A stretch of DNA of 64,000 nt from assembly GCF_026262505.1 (NCBI RefSeq), contig NC_067206.1, positions 39,135,660 to 39,199,659 of the forward strand, read 5' to 3'. The DNA is from Trichomonas vaginalis G3 (Eukaryota > Parabasalia > Trichomonadida > Trichomonadidae). Positions 39,081 through 50,269 of the stretch are shown piece after piece (position 1 is the first letter of the stretch; the number at the start of each line of letters is the position of its first letter). The notes beneath the pieces were generated by a model that was given only the letters and a program-made list of their open reading frames with translations, was not told where the DNA came from and did no database searches. A program made the position numbers and the translations under genes.

Positions 39081-39668
39081 ATTTCGAAAAAGTAGCAATA
39101 ATCGTAAAAGGGTATTGATAGGCTTGCTAAAGTAACTAATTTTAGCTGTCAAATACTTTTGTATTTTGAAGTAAATTAGTATAAATTTGTTTTTACTTTT
39201 ATTTCGAAAAAGTAACAATAATCGTAAAAGGGTATTGATAGGCTTGCTAAAGTAACTAATTTTAGCTGTCAAATACTTTTGTATTTTGAAGTAAATTAGT
39301 ATAAATTTGTTTTTACTTTTATTTCGAAAAAGTAACAATAATCGTAAAAGGGTATTGATAGGCTTGCTAAAGTAACTAATTTTAGCTGTCAAATACTTTT
39401 GTATTTTGAAGTAAATTAGTATAAATTTGTTTTTACTTTTATTTCGAAAAAGTAACAATAATCGTAAAAGGGTATTGATAGGCTTGCTAAAGTAACTAAT
39501 TTTAGCTGTCAAATACTTTTGTATTTTGAAGTAAATTAGTATAAATTTGTTTTTACTTTTATTTCGAAAAAGTAGCAATAATCGTAAAAGGGTATTGATA
39601 GGCTTGCTAAAGTAACTAATTTTAGCTGTCAAATACTTTTGTATTTTGAAGTAAATTAGTATAAATTT
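39081..39668. repeat. 120-bp tandem repeat, five copies
   Basis: Copies start at 39081, 39201, 39321, 39441 and 39561 with ATTTCGAAAAAGTA(A/G)CAATA; only a few bases differ among them. As 120 is a multiple of three, the minus strand shows a long frame with 40-residue repeats, which I regard as a by-product. Confidence 0.9.
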
Positions 39669-40628
39669 GATATTATTTTAACTCCCTTTGAAAACCTCAA
39701 TTTTCCATACAGAGGGAACGGGAATAGCATCCAATATTCCCTGAGAATGGTTGCGCATTCTCAGTTCCCTCTATATTTCGAACGAAGCTCTCATCGGTCT
39801 TTTTTTTTAATACTAAACGTTTTTTTTTCCTGTCACTTTTAGCTAAAATTTGGGTTTGCCCAATGTTAAGTATCAAAAAGAAAGGAGGTCTGATATAGAC
39901 AACATATATCGTTGAAGGTTGAAAAAATCTCTAATATTTGAGCCCAAAATTTCAAATTTTAATTTTTTGAAAAAAGAGGCCACCCGTATGTACGTTTATT
40001 TGAGAGGAGGAGGATTATATTTTTGAAAGGGTGAAACATTATGAATATGTTAATTATATAATAATATGTATTATTATAAAAAAGAAAAAATAATGCACGT
40101 TAAAATTTTTCTTTCTTGATTTTTTACAAAATCTACTTAGAATTATGCAAAATATGACTAAATAATTATAAATTTCAAGTTAAATTTTAATTTTGATAAA
40201 TAATTTAAATTTCAAATATCAAGTTCAGTTCGACTATGTATGTAGTAATTCCTAATAAAGTGCCAAAACCCTATTAAAATATATGAACATTTCAACATTT
40301 AATGTTTTTATTTAAAATTTGATGGAATATGAGCTTCAAACAATTATTATGTAAATAAAAATAATTAAATATGTATTTATTCGTAATTACAACCGTAGTA
40401 AGTCGATTCTTCCTTTCTTCTACTGAGTTTTGAATTTGATTTCGAATTGTAAAGAGATTCAAAGGGAAAATACTAGCGGATAAAAACTACCTCCATGAAA
40501 GGGTCATAATGGAGTCAAGTTGTATTTTTTGATATTTTTTGCTTTTCGAGCCTAAATAGGTAGCCAAGATAATGCCTAAAAATAAGGTTCTAAATTCTGA
40601 AGTTTACATGATCCTCTCGTGTGCACCC

Positions 40629-40750
40629 TTAAGTTTTGAATCATTTAATACTAAATTTTATCAACTGTTTATCAGATTCTACATATGAAATATAATTAAA
40701 AAAATGTTTAGTTAAGTTTTGAATCATTCAACACTAAATTTTATCAACTG
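40629..40750. repeat. 83-bp tandem repeat hosting the TTAA element
   Basis: The unit TTAAGTTTTGAATCATT ... AAATGTTTAG (40629-40711) is followed by a partial second unit (40712-40750). Its end also appears to the left of the transposon (38398-38440), showing that the transposon landed at the TTAA of the array. Confidence 0.75.
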
Positions 40751-40764
40751 AAAAAAAAAAAAAA

Positions 40765-41032
40765 AGGTAGTGGGGCCTCCAGGCACTTCGTGCCCTCTAG
40801 CCCTGAAGATGTTTAGTATAACTTTGTCCGGACAAGTAAGGGTCTATCGTCGCTACAGGAAAAGTTACGGGCGTTCCAAGGAAGTATACTTTGAGAAGCC
40901 TTTTCTCCATTTTAAAACAAGATAGGACGGTTATTTTACAAAACTGACAACACTTTGACCGAGTAGTTTTTTGTGCTGAACAAAAAGTGTCATATAAACA
41001 TCTGTCAAAAACCGTTTTTTACTTCACTTAAA
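40765..41032. other. Non-coding left end of E
   Basis: Contains the hairpin GGCACTTCGTGCC (40782-40794) and a GTCCGGAC palindrome (40828-40835). No gene. It runs to the first start codon at 41033. Confidence 0.5.
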
Positions 41033-42720
41033 ATGCCACGTAAGCTACGTAAGAATATGCGTAAGAGGAAGAGAGCATTGAAACATCCAATAGTAAAACT
41101 GACACCACAACAACAGTTGCAACAACAAATTATGAATGACCCACTATGTTGCAACAAATGTCAAGCAACCCTATGCTTTTAAACCGAGTTATTGGTGCAC
41201 AGAGTGGAGGTTTAAGAGCGGCACTTTTAGCGAAAATGGCAGGCTATGGTGGAGCTGCAGACGGAACAGCTTATAACCCTCAAAGTCAAATGAATTTGAG
41301 TTTCACTCAAAAAATCAAAATAACAGATGTCAAAAAGTCAAACATAGCATACAGAAACAAATAAGTGAAAACGAAAAGAAACTAGAATATGACAGACACA
41401 CAAAGAAACTCAATGAGTTAAACGTAGAGAAAAAGAAGAAAGAAGAACAAACTGAAAGAACTAAGTACAGAGGAATATGCAAAAAAAGTGTCAGAAAAAG
41501 CAGCAGAAGTAGCAAAAATGGAACAAGATGTTATAAATTTGAAAAACCATACTACTCAATATAAAGTACTGAAAGATGAAGAAATAAAACAAAAAGCCCT
41601 GAAGACATATATGGATAGCGATGAGTATAAAAAAGAAGTTGAAGCAAATGTAAAGGCAGAAAAACTTTTACAGTTGCAAAACCAAACCGTACAGTATGAA
41701 GAAAACTTAGCACAAGAAAGTAAAAATAACGACGCAGCCATGCAAAGGCAATGAAAAGCGCAGAATATATAAAAGCTAATAATGACTGGTTAGATGCCCC
41801 AAGCCAACGCCAAAGCAGCCCAACTTATAGGGTCAATAAGGACAAAAATACAAGCGGATGAAGACAGTTCAAATGAAGCTTTAATGAATGCTGACTTTAA
41901 GAACGCCTTCGAAGCTCTTCATAGTAAGGTGAAACTAGTGAACGACTTCTCATCTGGAAAGAAACTGAAGTCTGAAGGTTTCGACAAAGAGTTAAGAGAA
42001 GTAGCACAAAATATGACGAAAATAACAGATGCAGCAAACGAGACAGGCAGTTCAAAGTGCCTATGACGCCGTTAGAGCAACTGTTGTGGAAAGTCAAGAA
42101 AAAGAGTTACAACAGACCAAAACAGACCTAGTAAATGCTTTCTTAAAAACGAAAAGTCAGGTAGGACATTATGCTGCAGATGGAACATATGTGCCAGCTG
42201 GTGGAACTTATATACCACAAACCTCCAAGAGAAGCACCTGCACCAGGACTACCTAAACATTTACATCGTCACATGGACACAGACACAGGCATGCACCAAA
42301 ACCAACACAAACAACCAACAGTTCAAAATCCAGCACCACAACCAACAGTTCAAAACACTGCACCACAACCAACAGTTCAAAACACTGCACCAACAACCAA
42401 CAGTTCAAAACACTGCACCCACAACCAACAGTTCAAAACACTGCACAGCAACAACCACAAACAGAGCAAGGACATAAAAGAAGTAGAGAAACAAGGAAAC
42501 CAAGAATTCTTAAAATGCTTAAGAAGACTATGGTTACCCAGATACTCTTGACTTTAGTGACAGATATAAAGAAGCTATTAGAAAGTTCAAGGAAGGAAAT
42601 ACTGACGCCGAACCTATTTAGCTTTATGGTTCAGCACCAAATGGGATATAATTTCAAACCTGGAAAATACAAGCTCGCTAAGGGATATGATTTAATAGCA
42701 TATCATCCAATGACATGACT
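41033..42720 (+). pseudogene. Virion-core-like region of E: Arg/Lys-rich, coiled coil, Gln/Pro repeats (decayed)
   Basis: The start MPRKLRKNMRKRKRALKHPI is strongly basic like DNA-condensing core peptides. A Gly/Ala-rich hydrophobic part follows (IGAQSGGLRAALLAKMAGYG), then a long Lys/Glu coiled coil (41490-42060), and a minisatellite coding QPTVQNTAPQPTVQNTAP (42318-42450, unit about 27 bp). Several genes may be involved. The region is broken many times, and I cannot assign functions beyond composition. Confidence 0.45.
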
Positions 42721-42875
42721 GAATTTACTGTCGAGATATTTGGTGTCAGAGCTAAATGATAATTCACTCTCTTCATGAAACGCGTAAAAATAGAGACGGA
42801 ACGAAAGAAGAAAGGTTTATGAGTCCGGATGACTTAGATTAGGGAACTTTTTAAAAATGGTCTCGGATATATGAA

Positions 42876-43115
42876 ATGCCAGCAGATGAGGTACAAGAAA
42901 CTCCACAGGAAGAAGTTCAGATACAACCAGACATGGAAGAAATAGTTCAGCAACAACAGCTAGAAGAGCCTGAAGGAAACAAACAAGTCCCCTCTTTGGA
43001 AACTAACTTCACAGAACTAGATGAAGATTTGGAACAGCCGAAAAATCTTGACCCTCAAACAAGAGTTATGCGGGGAATATTGGAATCTTTCAAGAGTCTA
43101 GAAAAATTCGCTTGA
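42876..43115 (+). CDS. Acidic Gln/Glu-rich 79-aa frame in E
   Basis: MPADEVQETPQEEVQIQPDM and onward, low-complexity acidic, ending RVMRGILESFKSLEKFA. It may be a piece of a larger gene. No family recognised. Confidence 0.35.
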   Translation: MPADEVQETPQEEVQIQPDMEEIVQQQQLEEPEGNKQVPSLETNFTELDEDLEQPKNLDPQTRVMRGILESFKSLEKFA

Positions 43116-44459
43116 ATAGTAGAAAGCAATATTCGAAAAATGTTCGCCGACATAACAAAAGACTCCAACATCAGATGAAAATATCCACATAGAATGGAAG
43201 TACCCTTGAAACCGAAAGTGTCCGCAAAACAACAATCCTTTTACTTACGACCATAAACGTCAATCTTTGGCTGAACTCGGTGAAAAAAAAAGGATTAAAT
43301 TTCCACCCAAAACATTAAGAATGAACATTGTTTTAAAGTTCATTCAGAAACCTAGCCAATTGGAACCACAAACCTTTACTTTTGTTTCTGCAAGGACTAT
43401 GGAACTTACAATGAGATGGGGTTATAAAAGCTAATCCGGATAGGTGGTTCATAAACTTACAACCTCAAATTCAAGAAGTTGTTATGGGACGCAATGAAGT
43501 GAATGCGTTGAACCAGAATATGGCTTGGTTATTTGTCAGCGCGACCTAGCTTACTAATGCGTTTGAAGATTTTATGAAAGATGCAGATATTTTTGGCACC
43601 AGTATGAAAATGAAACATGGCTGATGGAAATATAACACCGACGTTCAAGACATGTATTCATCAAAGAACTACAGAACCATAGAGGATGTGTATATTGGTT
43701 GAGAGAGTATTAGAAAAGAAAGTTTAGGGAGAGAGAAGGGAATGAGAACCTATTGTACAGTGACCTTGCAAACGAAAGTTTGCAAAATGTCATAAACTTT
43801 ACTTGCAGACAATGAACTGAGAAGGGATGAATATTAAGAAAACTCAAATGGACAGTTACCAAATGAAATGTTAGTATTGAAAAACATGTTCCATGACAAA
43901 ATAAAACCAACTACAGAAATAAATGACGGCAAGGACTGAAACGTTGGGTAAAAGCTTTCCCATTCACAAAAGATATTATGGTAACATGGAAAGGAAAACT
44001 CAGAATGGTGCTACAAAAACATATATTTGGAACGAGCTTATTCCATATGGACAAAGCTCTGTTTGAAAGCTTGAACCGGAAACTCAGGAAAGAGTCATGC
44101 AAAACAATACGCGAAGACTCAAAATACAAACTATGACAAAAATCTTTCTTAGGATATTGGTTACCTGAGATGGGCGACCAGAGCCCAAAGGCAAAAAGGA
44201 CACGTGAAATTTACAACATACTAGTGTAAACATGAGGCAAAGATGCAAACCACACTGAAGCAGCGAGGGCAAGTTAAAAAAGCGACACCAAAGAAGAAGA
44301 GAAAGACAAAAGTGAAGTAGTGAAGAAGTAACTTTCATCTAGTGAAAGTAGTGGCAATGAAGGAAAAAGAAGAGTTAAAAACTCAGTCAGGAAGAAAGTA
44401 AGCTTGGTACGAAACAATTATGACAAATAAATCCCAACTATTCTATATTTTTTTACCCA
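43116..44459. other. Degenerate coding remains in E
   Basis: About 1.3 kb with codon-like composition on the plus strand and short protein-like stretches (for example WFINLQPQIQEVVMG near 43450 and PDRW), broken too often to name. Minus-strand frames here are shadows. Confidence 0.45.
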
Positions 44460-46090
44460 TATGAAATGTTACGGCCGCTCAGAATATAACGCCAACAGGT
44501 TTTGGATGCCACTAGAACGGAAAATAGTTTCCGAATGTATACGAATGCGACTCCATGCCATTTAGAAGGTCAGAAATAGTTCCTGAACTTACGAATTATA
44601 CAATACGCTGTTCTTTATGGAAACGTAGGTGAGTTTGGAGAAGGTTCTTCAAACAACAGTAGATATTGCTTGCGACAGGTTTCATATTATTTCTATTGAC
44701 AACTCATTCTTATACGTGGAACAAGACATTGAAATAAAACCTTCTGCCAAGTTGTCTGACAAGAAAGGTTTGCAATGGAATTTCTATTGTTCGGATACCA
44801 ATATGGCTCCAGAAGTTTTCATGGGTATTAAGATATAATTCTAACTCTGACTTAGGTTCAAACAGTAACATGGGCAAACTATGAATGGTTCGCTTTTGAG
44901 AAACTCAGTACAACCACAAGCTAGAGAACAAACAGATCAGTATGCAAATATTGAGAAAATAAGAAGACTTGACCCTAACGTTCCAGGAGTTTATGTTAAC
45001 CTTTCTGGTTCAGATGGAACTGCTGCCACTAAAGTAAAAACTTGAACTTAGAGTTCCTTTGTCATCTTTCCTCATCTCAGGTTTTTAAGATACTTGCCAA
45101 ATGGGCAGGAAAAATTTCTATCGAACTTACTCCAAGCAAAAAAATAACTTTAGTCATTGCACCAACACAAGACCCATTCACTCTTACAGACGTAATGGGA
45201 ACAATATAAAACGTCATTCGCCGACTTTTGCAAGACAAAGTTGACTTAGACTTTGGTTTCTCAAACTTCAACAATGAAGTAAACTATTATTTCAATGCTG
45301 CTGGAACTGCTTGGGACCCAGTTAAGTTCACATGCGAAAAGTTTGAATGCAAGAGAATAGAAAGCAGACTTGCAGTCTATATGTTGGACCCAGATATTTC
45401 AAATGCTTTTAGCTGCCAAATATATTTGCAGTTCCACTTATGTTCCTATACACCAAATATCTGTCAAAGACTTTGCAGGTGAAGTTGGAAACCAAAGTGC
45501 TGACCCAGGTGCAAGAACAGATATTGCTTTAACAACTGCAATGAAACATGCAGATACTATGTTTGTACTGTTCAGACGACTATAAATGACTATCTTGTTT
45601 TCTACAAACCCGGTATTAAATATATATAAACATAGATGGCAAAATATTATCCAAGAGAAGAATATTCTTACAGTGAGGATATGAGGTCATACAACTTGAC
45701 ATTAGATGCTATGAACTTTAACAACAAACTTCACAACGACCATTAACCCTGAAATGCAAAGTTCTATTATGCCATATGTGAAAGTATGGACTCATACAGG
45801 AGGTCAAAAAACTCAATATACAAATGGAGACCGTTCAAACTTTTGGCTTGGCATTCCATTTGCTGACTCAGAAGACTTTATGGGTGGTATTTCAACTGTT
45901 GGTACTGCAAATACAATATACTGGTGACAGAGACGGTCCAGATGAATTGAAAGCAAAGAAGTTTACAAAACCAATAGCACTTTTCACGGAGATTGCTCTT
46001 TTGAAGATTCGTTCGATGAACCTGCTGGGGCTCCTCAGATTGGCATAACGACAGCTTCCATCGAGCAGATTTTGGCAGCAGGTCAGTAAG
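44460..46090 (+). pseudogene. Major capsid-type gene of E, decayed
   Basis: Stretches recognisable as capsid type: SLEKVLQTTVDIACDRFHII, VPLSSFL..KILAKWAGKISIEL (compare VRRFLPLEAIRFIPAFAGNI in B), VDLDFGFSNFNNEVNYYFNA, and a later half with MPYVKVWTHTGGQKTQYTNG. Length and order fit a double jelly-roll capsid gene. Many breaks. Confidence 0.5.
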
Positions 46091-46330
46091 TTGTTCTTGA
46101 ACTGACTTCTCTCCGTCAAATATTGACAGTACGCCAGTTTTGACATAATATTGTATTATAAACTTTCCTTTAGAAATATCTGTAAGTTTTGAAGTTATAT
46201 TTTTGTCTGCTTCAAGAACTTTCACCATTTCAGTTATACCAACTTTCTTTGCTTTATGAAAATATTTTGGTTCAGCAAAGACTGCTATTCTATAACATTT
46301 ACATTGTTTGTATAAAGAACTATTCTTCAA
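46080..46330 (-). CDS. Short minus-strand frame in E, unknown
   Basis: About 83 residues (MKNSSLYKQCKCYRIAVFAE, then AKKVGITEMVKVLEADKNIT) convergent with the capsid-type gene. It resembles a real small protein by composition but I have no match; the end is uncertain because the frame runs on into the antisense of the capsid gene. Confidence 0.35.
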
Positions 46331-46439
46331 TGTATTTGTATTGTTTGTGTGTGTAAACTTTGTTCTGCTTCAATTCGAAGAGATACTCGAATACGTCCCA
46401 TCTTTTTATTCTAAGTAAAATGTCATTTCGAAAAATAGA

Positions 46440-46970
46440 AGCGTAAGTGTTTCAAAAGGTTTAATGGCGGTGGCAGATGTGAAGTTAAATTCACCAACTC
46501 AAACACAACAGTCAAAGTGTATTGTCAATGTCAAAGACAGAGATGTTGAAGTGGGGAAACCATCGAGGACGAAGATGGTATAACAATTGTTCCTGTAAAA
46601 GAACAACCAACATATCTGAAGTTAGCAGAGACTTAAGTTCTGTTTGCAGATATTCGAAACGACTACCAACAACTGAAAGACAAACTTCAAACTCAGGAGA
46701 AGATTTGTCAAGCTTTAAGTATAATGTTAAACTTGGTCGAACACAACCCTGTAAAAGTGAACTCATATGTCATTGCACCTCATGAAGTTTTGAAAGAACT
46801 ATTGAAACTTTGACAGAGGCAGACGATATAACATCAAAGAAATAGAACCCGACATTAGTTGCTGTGGTGTTTCATATAATGTCATTGACAAGATATACGT
46901 TATGAAAGGAGGTGAAACGTTGAACTAAAGTATAGTTTCCCAGACGTCATAAAATATTTGACGACCACAA
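46440..46970 (+). pseudogene. Cys-Cys-Gly conserved protein of E, decayed
   Basis: The plus-strand stretch DISCCGVSYNVIDKIYVMKG corresponds to PEIECCGQ..LFMKIGNIRI of the 1784 gene and EVSCCGTVAKINPIKDISTI of 57526. Position before the small gene and minor capsid gene is as in A. Several breaks. Confidence 0.5.
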
Positions 46971-47002
46971 CATTTCATTAAAATTTATTTGCTAAGTAAA
47001 AA

Positions 47003-47240
47003 ATGTCAAAACTTCTTGAAAGATGTTTGAAGAAAAATAATATAGACTTTATTTCATGTAAAGGACTTTACACACTTTTGAACGATATGAAAAGACCCTG
47101 TTTTGTTTGTTCGTGTAGACAAAGGAAAGTTCTATGTCTTTACAAAATATTTGAACTTCTTAGACAGAGAACTTCAAGAAACGCCATGTGAAAGTTTAGA
47201 TGAAGTTCTTCTCCACTTTCAGAAAAACTTTTAAATATAT
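47003..47240 (+). pseudogene. Small gene next to minor capsid in E, broken
   Basis: Begins MSKLLERCLKKNNIDFISCK. The ending is an ESLDEVL-type acidic helix, like the 1471 gene of A. Same place next to the minor capsid gene. Unknown role. Confidence 0.45.
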
Positions 47241-47246
47241 ATAAAT

Positions 47247-47990
47247 GGCAGAAGACATAATGGTTTATACTATTACGACTAAAAAACCCGAGTCATATAA
47301 TTCTATAACAACAAACTTACAAAGTCCTCAAGGACGATATTGTAAACTAACCTTAAACACAATGACGACTAAAGCCTGTTTTGCTCTTTTGACACCAGAG
47401 ACTTTATTGTTGTGAATGGTAAAAAATACTCCTTTGAAGATACTTACTCAGATATACCACCAACAGGTTTTGTTGACTTTTAATACTTTAAGTACGGGTG
47501 TAACATGTGCTGCAACTAGAGCAGGTTTCATTTGGTTGGATGTCCGACTGAGTTTACTATAAACAATATGAGCTATATACAAAACTTATTTCTGGTTTTT
47601 ACTTACCAACAGTTTCCTATAACAGGAAAAGGTGTCATACAAGGAATGTCTATTCCATTGACATTAAGCACACCAATCTTATTATATGTTTCAAACTTAG
47701 GTTAAAAGTGTATTATTCGAATGTCGACAGAAACTATTATGACCAAAAGATACTTATGCGTATAAACAATATTTCTCTGCTGGTTTGCCTATTGTTCATT
47801 CGAATGCAGAATTTTCAACCTTAGTGAACTCAAACACTTTGGCAAGTATAACGTTGACATTAGTTGACGCAAACTTTGTTCCTGTAAAACTTTTATGTCC
47901 TATGTATTTGTCAATGACGGCAGAAAGTTTCGAATTGGAAGATGCAACTGGTGAAAGTATTGTATTACAAGAACAACTTCAACAACAATA
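47247..47990 (+). pseudogene. Minor capsid-type gene of E, decayed
   Basis: The start MAEDIMVYTITTKKPESYNS and the late stretch ASITLTLVDANFVPVKLLCP, which parallels FRLVDFQGEPVELKAPVRM of A. The end is Gln-rich. Several breaks. Confidence 0.5.
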
Positions 47991-48067
47991 GCTCAAGAAC
48001 AACAAATGCAACAAATGCAACAACAAAGTCAAGAATAAAAAAATTAATTTTTTTATTTTTTATAAAA

Positions 48068-49303
48068 ATGTACAGAATAGATGTTTCAGATTTTTATGAC
48101 TTCCAAGCATTCAGAAATATGTGTCCATTTCGAGACTATAACAAAGCAGTCGAGAATTTGAAACGTTTAGTCATTTATGTCGACTCTGCCCCAGAATGTT
48201 ATGTTATGAAAAGAATGGGATGTAGTCTTTAACAAACCAAGAGCAACAATAGTTTCAGAACAAGAATGTAGACAGAAACTTAAGAAAATAAAAGTCGTAC
48301 AAGTTGGCATGAAGATGTTAGATGCTTGGGATATTTATTGTCAAAGTTAGAAGATTTTTCAGTTCGAGGTATAAAGTTTTATACACCTTCTCCAAACTTC
48401 TATTCTATCTTCACTGGATATAAATATGAACAAGTAGAATGGAAAGAAAATATTATAGAAGCTTGGTTAGACCATGTCAAAGAAATTATATGCAATGGAA
48501 ACGAAAGAGTCTATGAGTATATCTTATGTGTGGTTTGCAAACATCTACAACATCCAAGTGCTAAAAATGAAACTGCTCTCATTATAATTGGAAAACAAGG
48601 AACTGGTAAGAAACACATTCTTTTCAGATATCTTTATGCAAACTGTTAGAGGGCTATTTCGAACCCGAATATGACACAAACTTAGAAAAACATCTGTGGC
48701 AAGTTTAACTCCTCAATAGAGAATATGAAACTTATAGTTTGCAATGAACTTCAAAGTATAGATACAACAAAAGTTTTGAACTCAGATGCTTTGAAGAGTC
48801 TTATAACAGACAAAGTTGGAGTTGTTGAAAGAAAGTATAAAGACCAAAGAGTTTGTGAAAATGTTGCAAACTTCATTATGGTTTCAAACAATGCTGTTCC
48901 GATGAAGTTAGAAAGTTCTGAAGAAGATATGTAGTTGTCAGAACGTCAGATTCTCATATGCAAGATACAGAATATTTTGACGACTTAGCAGAAACTTTGA
49001 CATCTGACTTTTACAACCACTTGTTCTCATATTTATGACATTAGATATTTCTAAGTTCAATCCAAGACAAAATTCCACATTACCGAAGAGAGACAAACAT
49101 TGTTAGAAGCAAACAAGAGTGTATATGAACTGTTCATAGATGAAACTGACTTTGAGTGTTTAGATGAAAGGTCATTGTACGATTCGTATAAACAATATTG
49201 TCAAGAATATGGTTATATGACAGCGTCTAAACGAACATTCTTGGCAAATGTCAAAAGTCTTTTAGACGTACAGAATGGTGTATATACAAGAAAATTTTTA
49301 TGA
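48068..49303 (+). pseudogene. D5-like SF3 primase-helicase, broken (about four breaks)
   Basis: The motif order of superfamily 3 helicases is legible: CKHLQHPSAKNETALIIIGK then QGTGKK (Walker A, D5 style), KLIVCNELQSID (Walker B), LKSLITDKVGVVERKYKDQR, and ENVANFIMVSNNAVPMKL (motif C). The N-terminal MYRIDVSDFYDFQAFRNMCP may belong to the preceding primase-type part. SF3 helicases replicate virophage, polinton-like-virus and NCLDV genomes. No such gene is seen in A, B or D. This marks E as a distinct lineage. Confidence 0.75.
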
Positions 49304-49374
49304 GTAAATTTTAAAAAAAAATATTTTTTTTATCCGATAGAAAAGATGAAAAATTCATCTCAGTAAACAAGTAC

Positions 49375-49764
49375 ATGTCAGGACTTAAAGAAGAACTAGA
49401 CCCATTCACATATTTGAATGTTTACTTCTACCATTTTGAAAAGTCTTCATTCAGCAAAGTTTGGAACATCGAACCAGTTAAGTTTGCTATTGTGACTAAA
49501 AATGGTGCGAAATTTGAAGACTTAGACATAGAAGGTTTGTTAGCAGTCAAAGAAAGTTTTGACAGAAGGTTTTCAAACCTTAAAGAAGGCAAAGCATACA
49601 AACTTGTTATACCTTATGAACCAAAGAAAGCAGACGACTATGAATATTATGAGTCTAAAGTTGTAGAAGTTCAAGGTAAATTGGGTAAAAAGATTTTAGA
49701 GTCTAAGCCGGTGTTTGCTCCTAAAGAGGAAGAGAACATTGACATTGACCCAGAAATGTTCTAA
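49375..49764 (+). CDS. Conserved replication-linked protein (E copy)
   Basis: A 129-aa frame, beta-rich, starting MSGLKEELDPFTYLNVYFYH and ending EEENIDIDPEMF. The same pattern and acidic end are found in the protein divergent from PolB in B (29535-30008), and a related one opens D (52518). Here it follows the SF3 helicase by about 70 bp. This is one of the few open frames in E. Role inferred only from linkage. Confidence 0.55.
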   Translation: MSGLKEELDPFTYLNVYFYHFEKSSFSKVWNIEPVKFAIVTKNGAKFEDLDIEGLLAVKESFDRRFSNLKEGKAYKLVIPYEPKKADDYEYYESKVVEVQGKLGKKILESKPVFAPKEEENIDIDPEMF

Positions 49765-49780
49765 AAATAAAAGTTTATTT

Positions 49781-50233
49781 TTACATGTCAAATTTCTTTT
49801 TCTCTGGAACTGGTTCAGGTTCTTTCTTCTCTTCTTCTACTTCTTTTCTTTTCTTTTCTTTCTTCTTCTTTTCTGGTGGAGTTATGTCAAATTTCTCCGA
49901 ACCATATTTATGTAAAAGTTCTTTGTCCTTTAATAGCTCATCTATTCTGTTTTCTATTTCATCTTCAAGAACAGCGCATGTGTCTTCTTTGCATTCTAAG
50001 AACTTTTGTTGGACTTCATCTTTCCAATCGGTGTCATCTCTGTCAACAAGTCTGTCATTGACAAATTTTAAGACTGCTTTGCTTAATGTTTTATGGTTCT
50101 TGTCATATTCCCAGAAACAGAACTTTAGAACAAATTCACCTTTCTTGTTTACACTATGTAAGATTTTATGGTCGACAGATGTTTTGCTGTCGAAAAGTTT
50201 GTCTCGAATATAGATAGCGAAATCGCTAGACAT
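49781..50233 (-). CDS. Unknown protein with Lys/Glu-rich tail
   Basis: A 150-aa frame: MSSDFAIYIRDKLFDSKTSV, a FVLKFCFWEYDKNHKTLSKA segment, an acidic helix, and a low-complexity tail (PEKKKKEKKRKEVEEEKKEP). It is convergent with the 49375 gene (16 bp apart) and divergent from the ATPase (36 bp). An antisense frame of similar length exists but is Ser/Phe-rich and is a shadow. Confidence 0.5.
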   Translation of the reverse strand: MSSDFAIYIRDKLFDSKTSVDHKILHSVNKKGEFVLKFCFWEYDKNHKTLSKAVLKFVNDRLVDRDDTDWKDEVQQKFLECKEDTCAVLEDEIENRIDELLKDKELLHKYGSEKFDITPPEKKKKEKKRKEVEEEKKEPEPVPEKKKFDM

Positions 50234-50269
50234 TTTCTAAAAGATAAAAATTTTAATTTTTCTAAAAAT

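Larger units (their letters stand above)
38441..40628. mobile_element. TTAA-flanked 2.19 kb non-autonomous DNA transposon
   Basis: The element starts GGGTGCACCCG and ends CGTGTGCACCC, giving terminal inverted repeats of 8 perfect bases (10 of 11 overall), each flanked by TTAA (38437-38440 and 40629-40632). TTAA targets with GGG- or CCC-starting ends are typical of piggyBac and Kolobok superfamilies; the ends alone do not decide between them. The inside has no transposase. It holds a 37-bp direct repeat (38446 and 39981), a 71-bp triplicate (38781-38975) and a 120-bp array (39081-39668). It is inserted in an 83-bp tandem repeat whose uninterrupted second unit lies at 40712. Confidence 0.75.

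Noticed and set aside
38937-39632. Long minus-strand frame with five 40-residue repeats
   Set aside because: It exists only because the tandem repeat is 120 bp, a multiple of three; composition is non-protein-like and it lies in a non-coding transposon.
38781-39668. CRISPR-like look of regularly spaced repeats
   Set aside because: Units are contiguous tandem repeats with no unique spacers, no cas genes, and the setting is eukaryotic.
49785-50213. 142-residue plus-strand frame rich in Ser and Phe
   Set aside because: Antisense shadow of the Lys/Glu-rich protein at 49781-50233.
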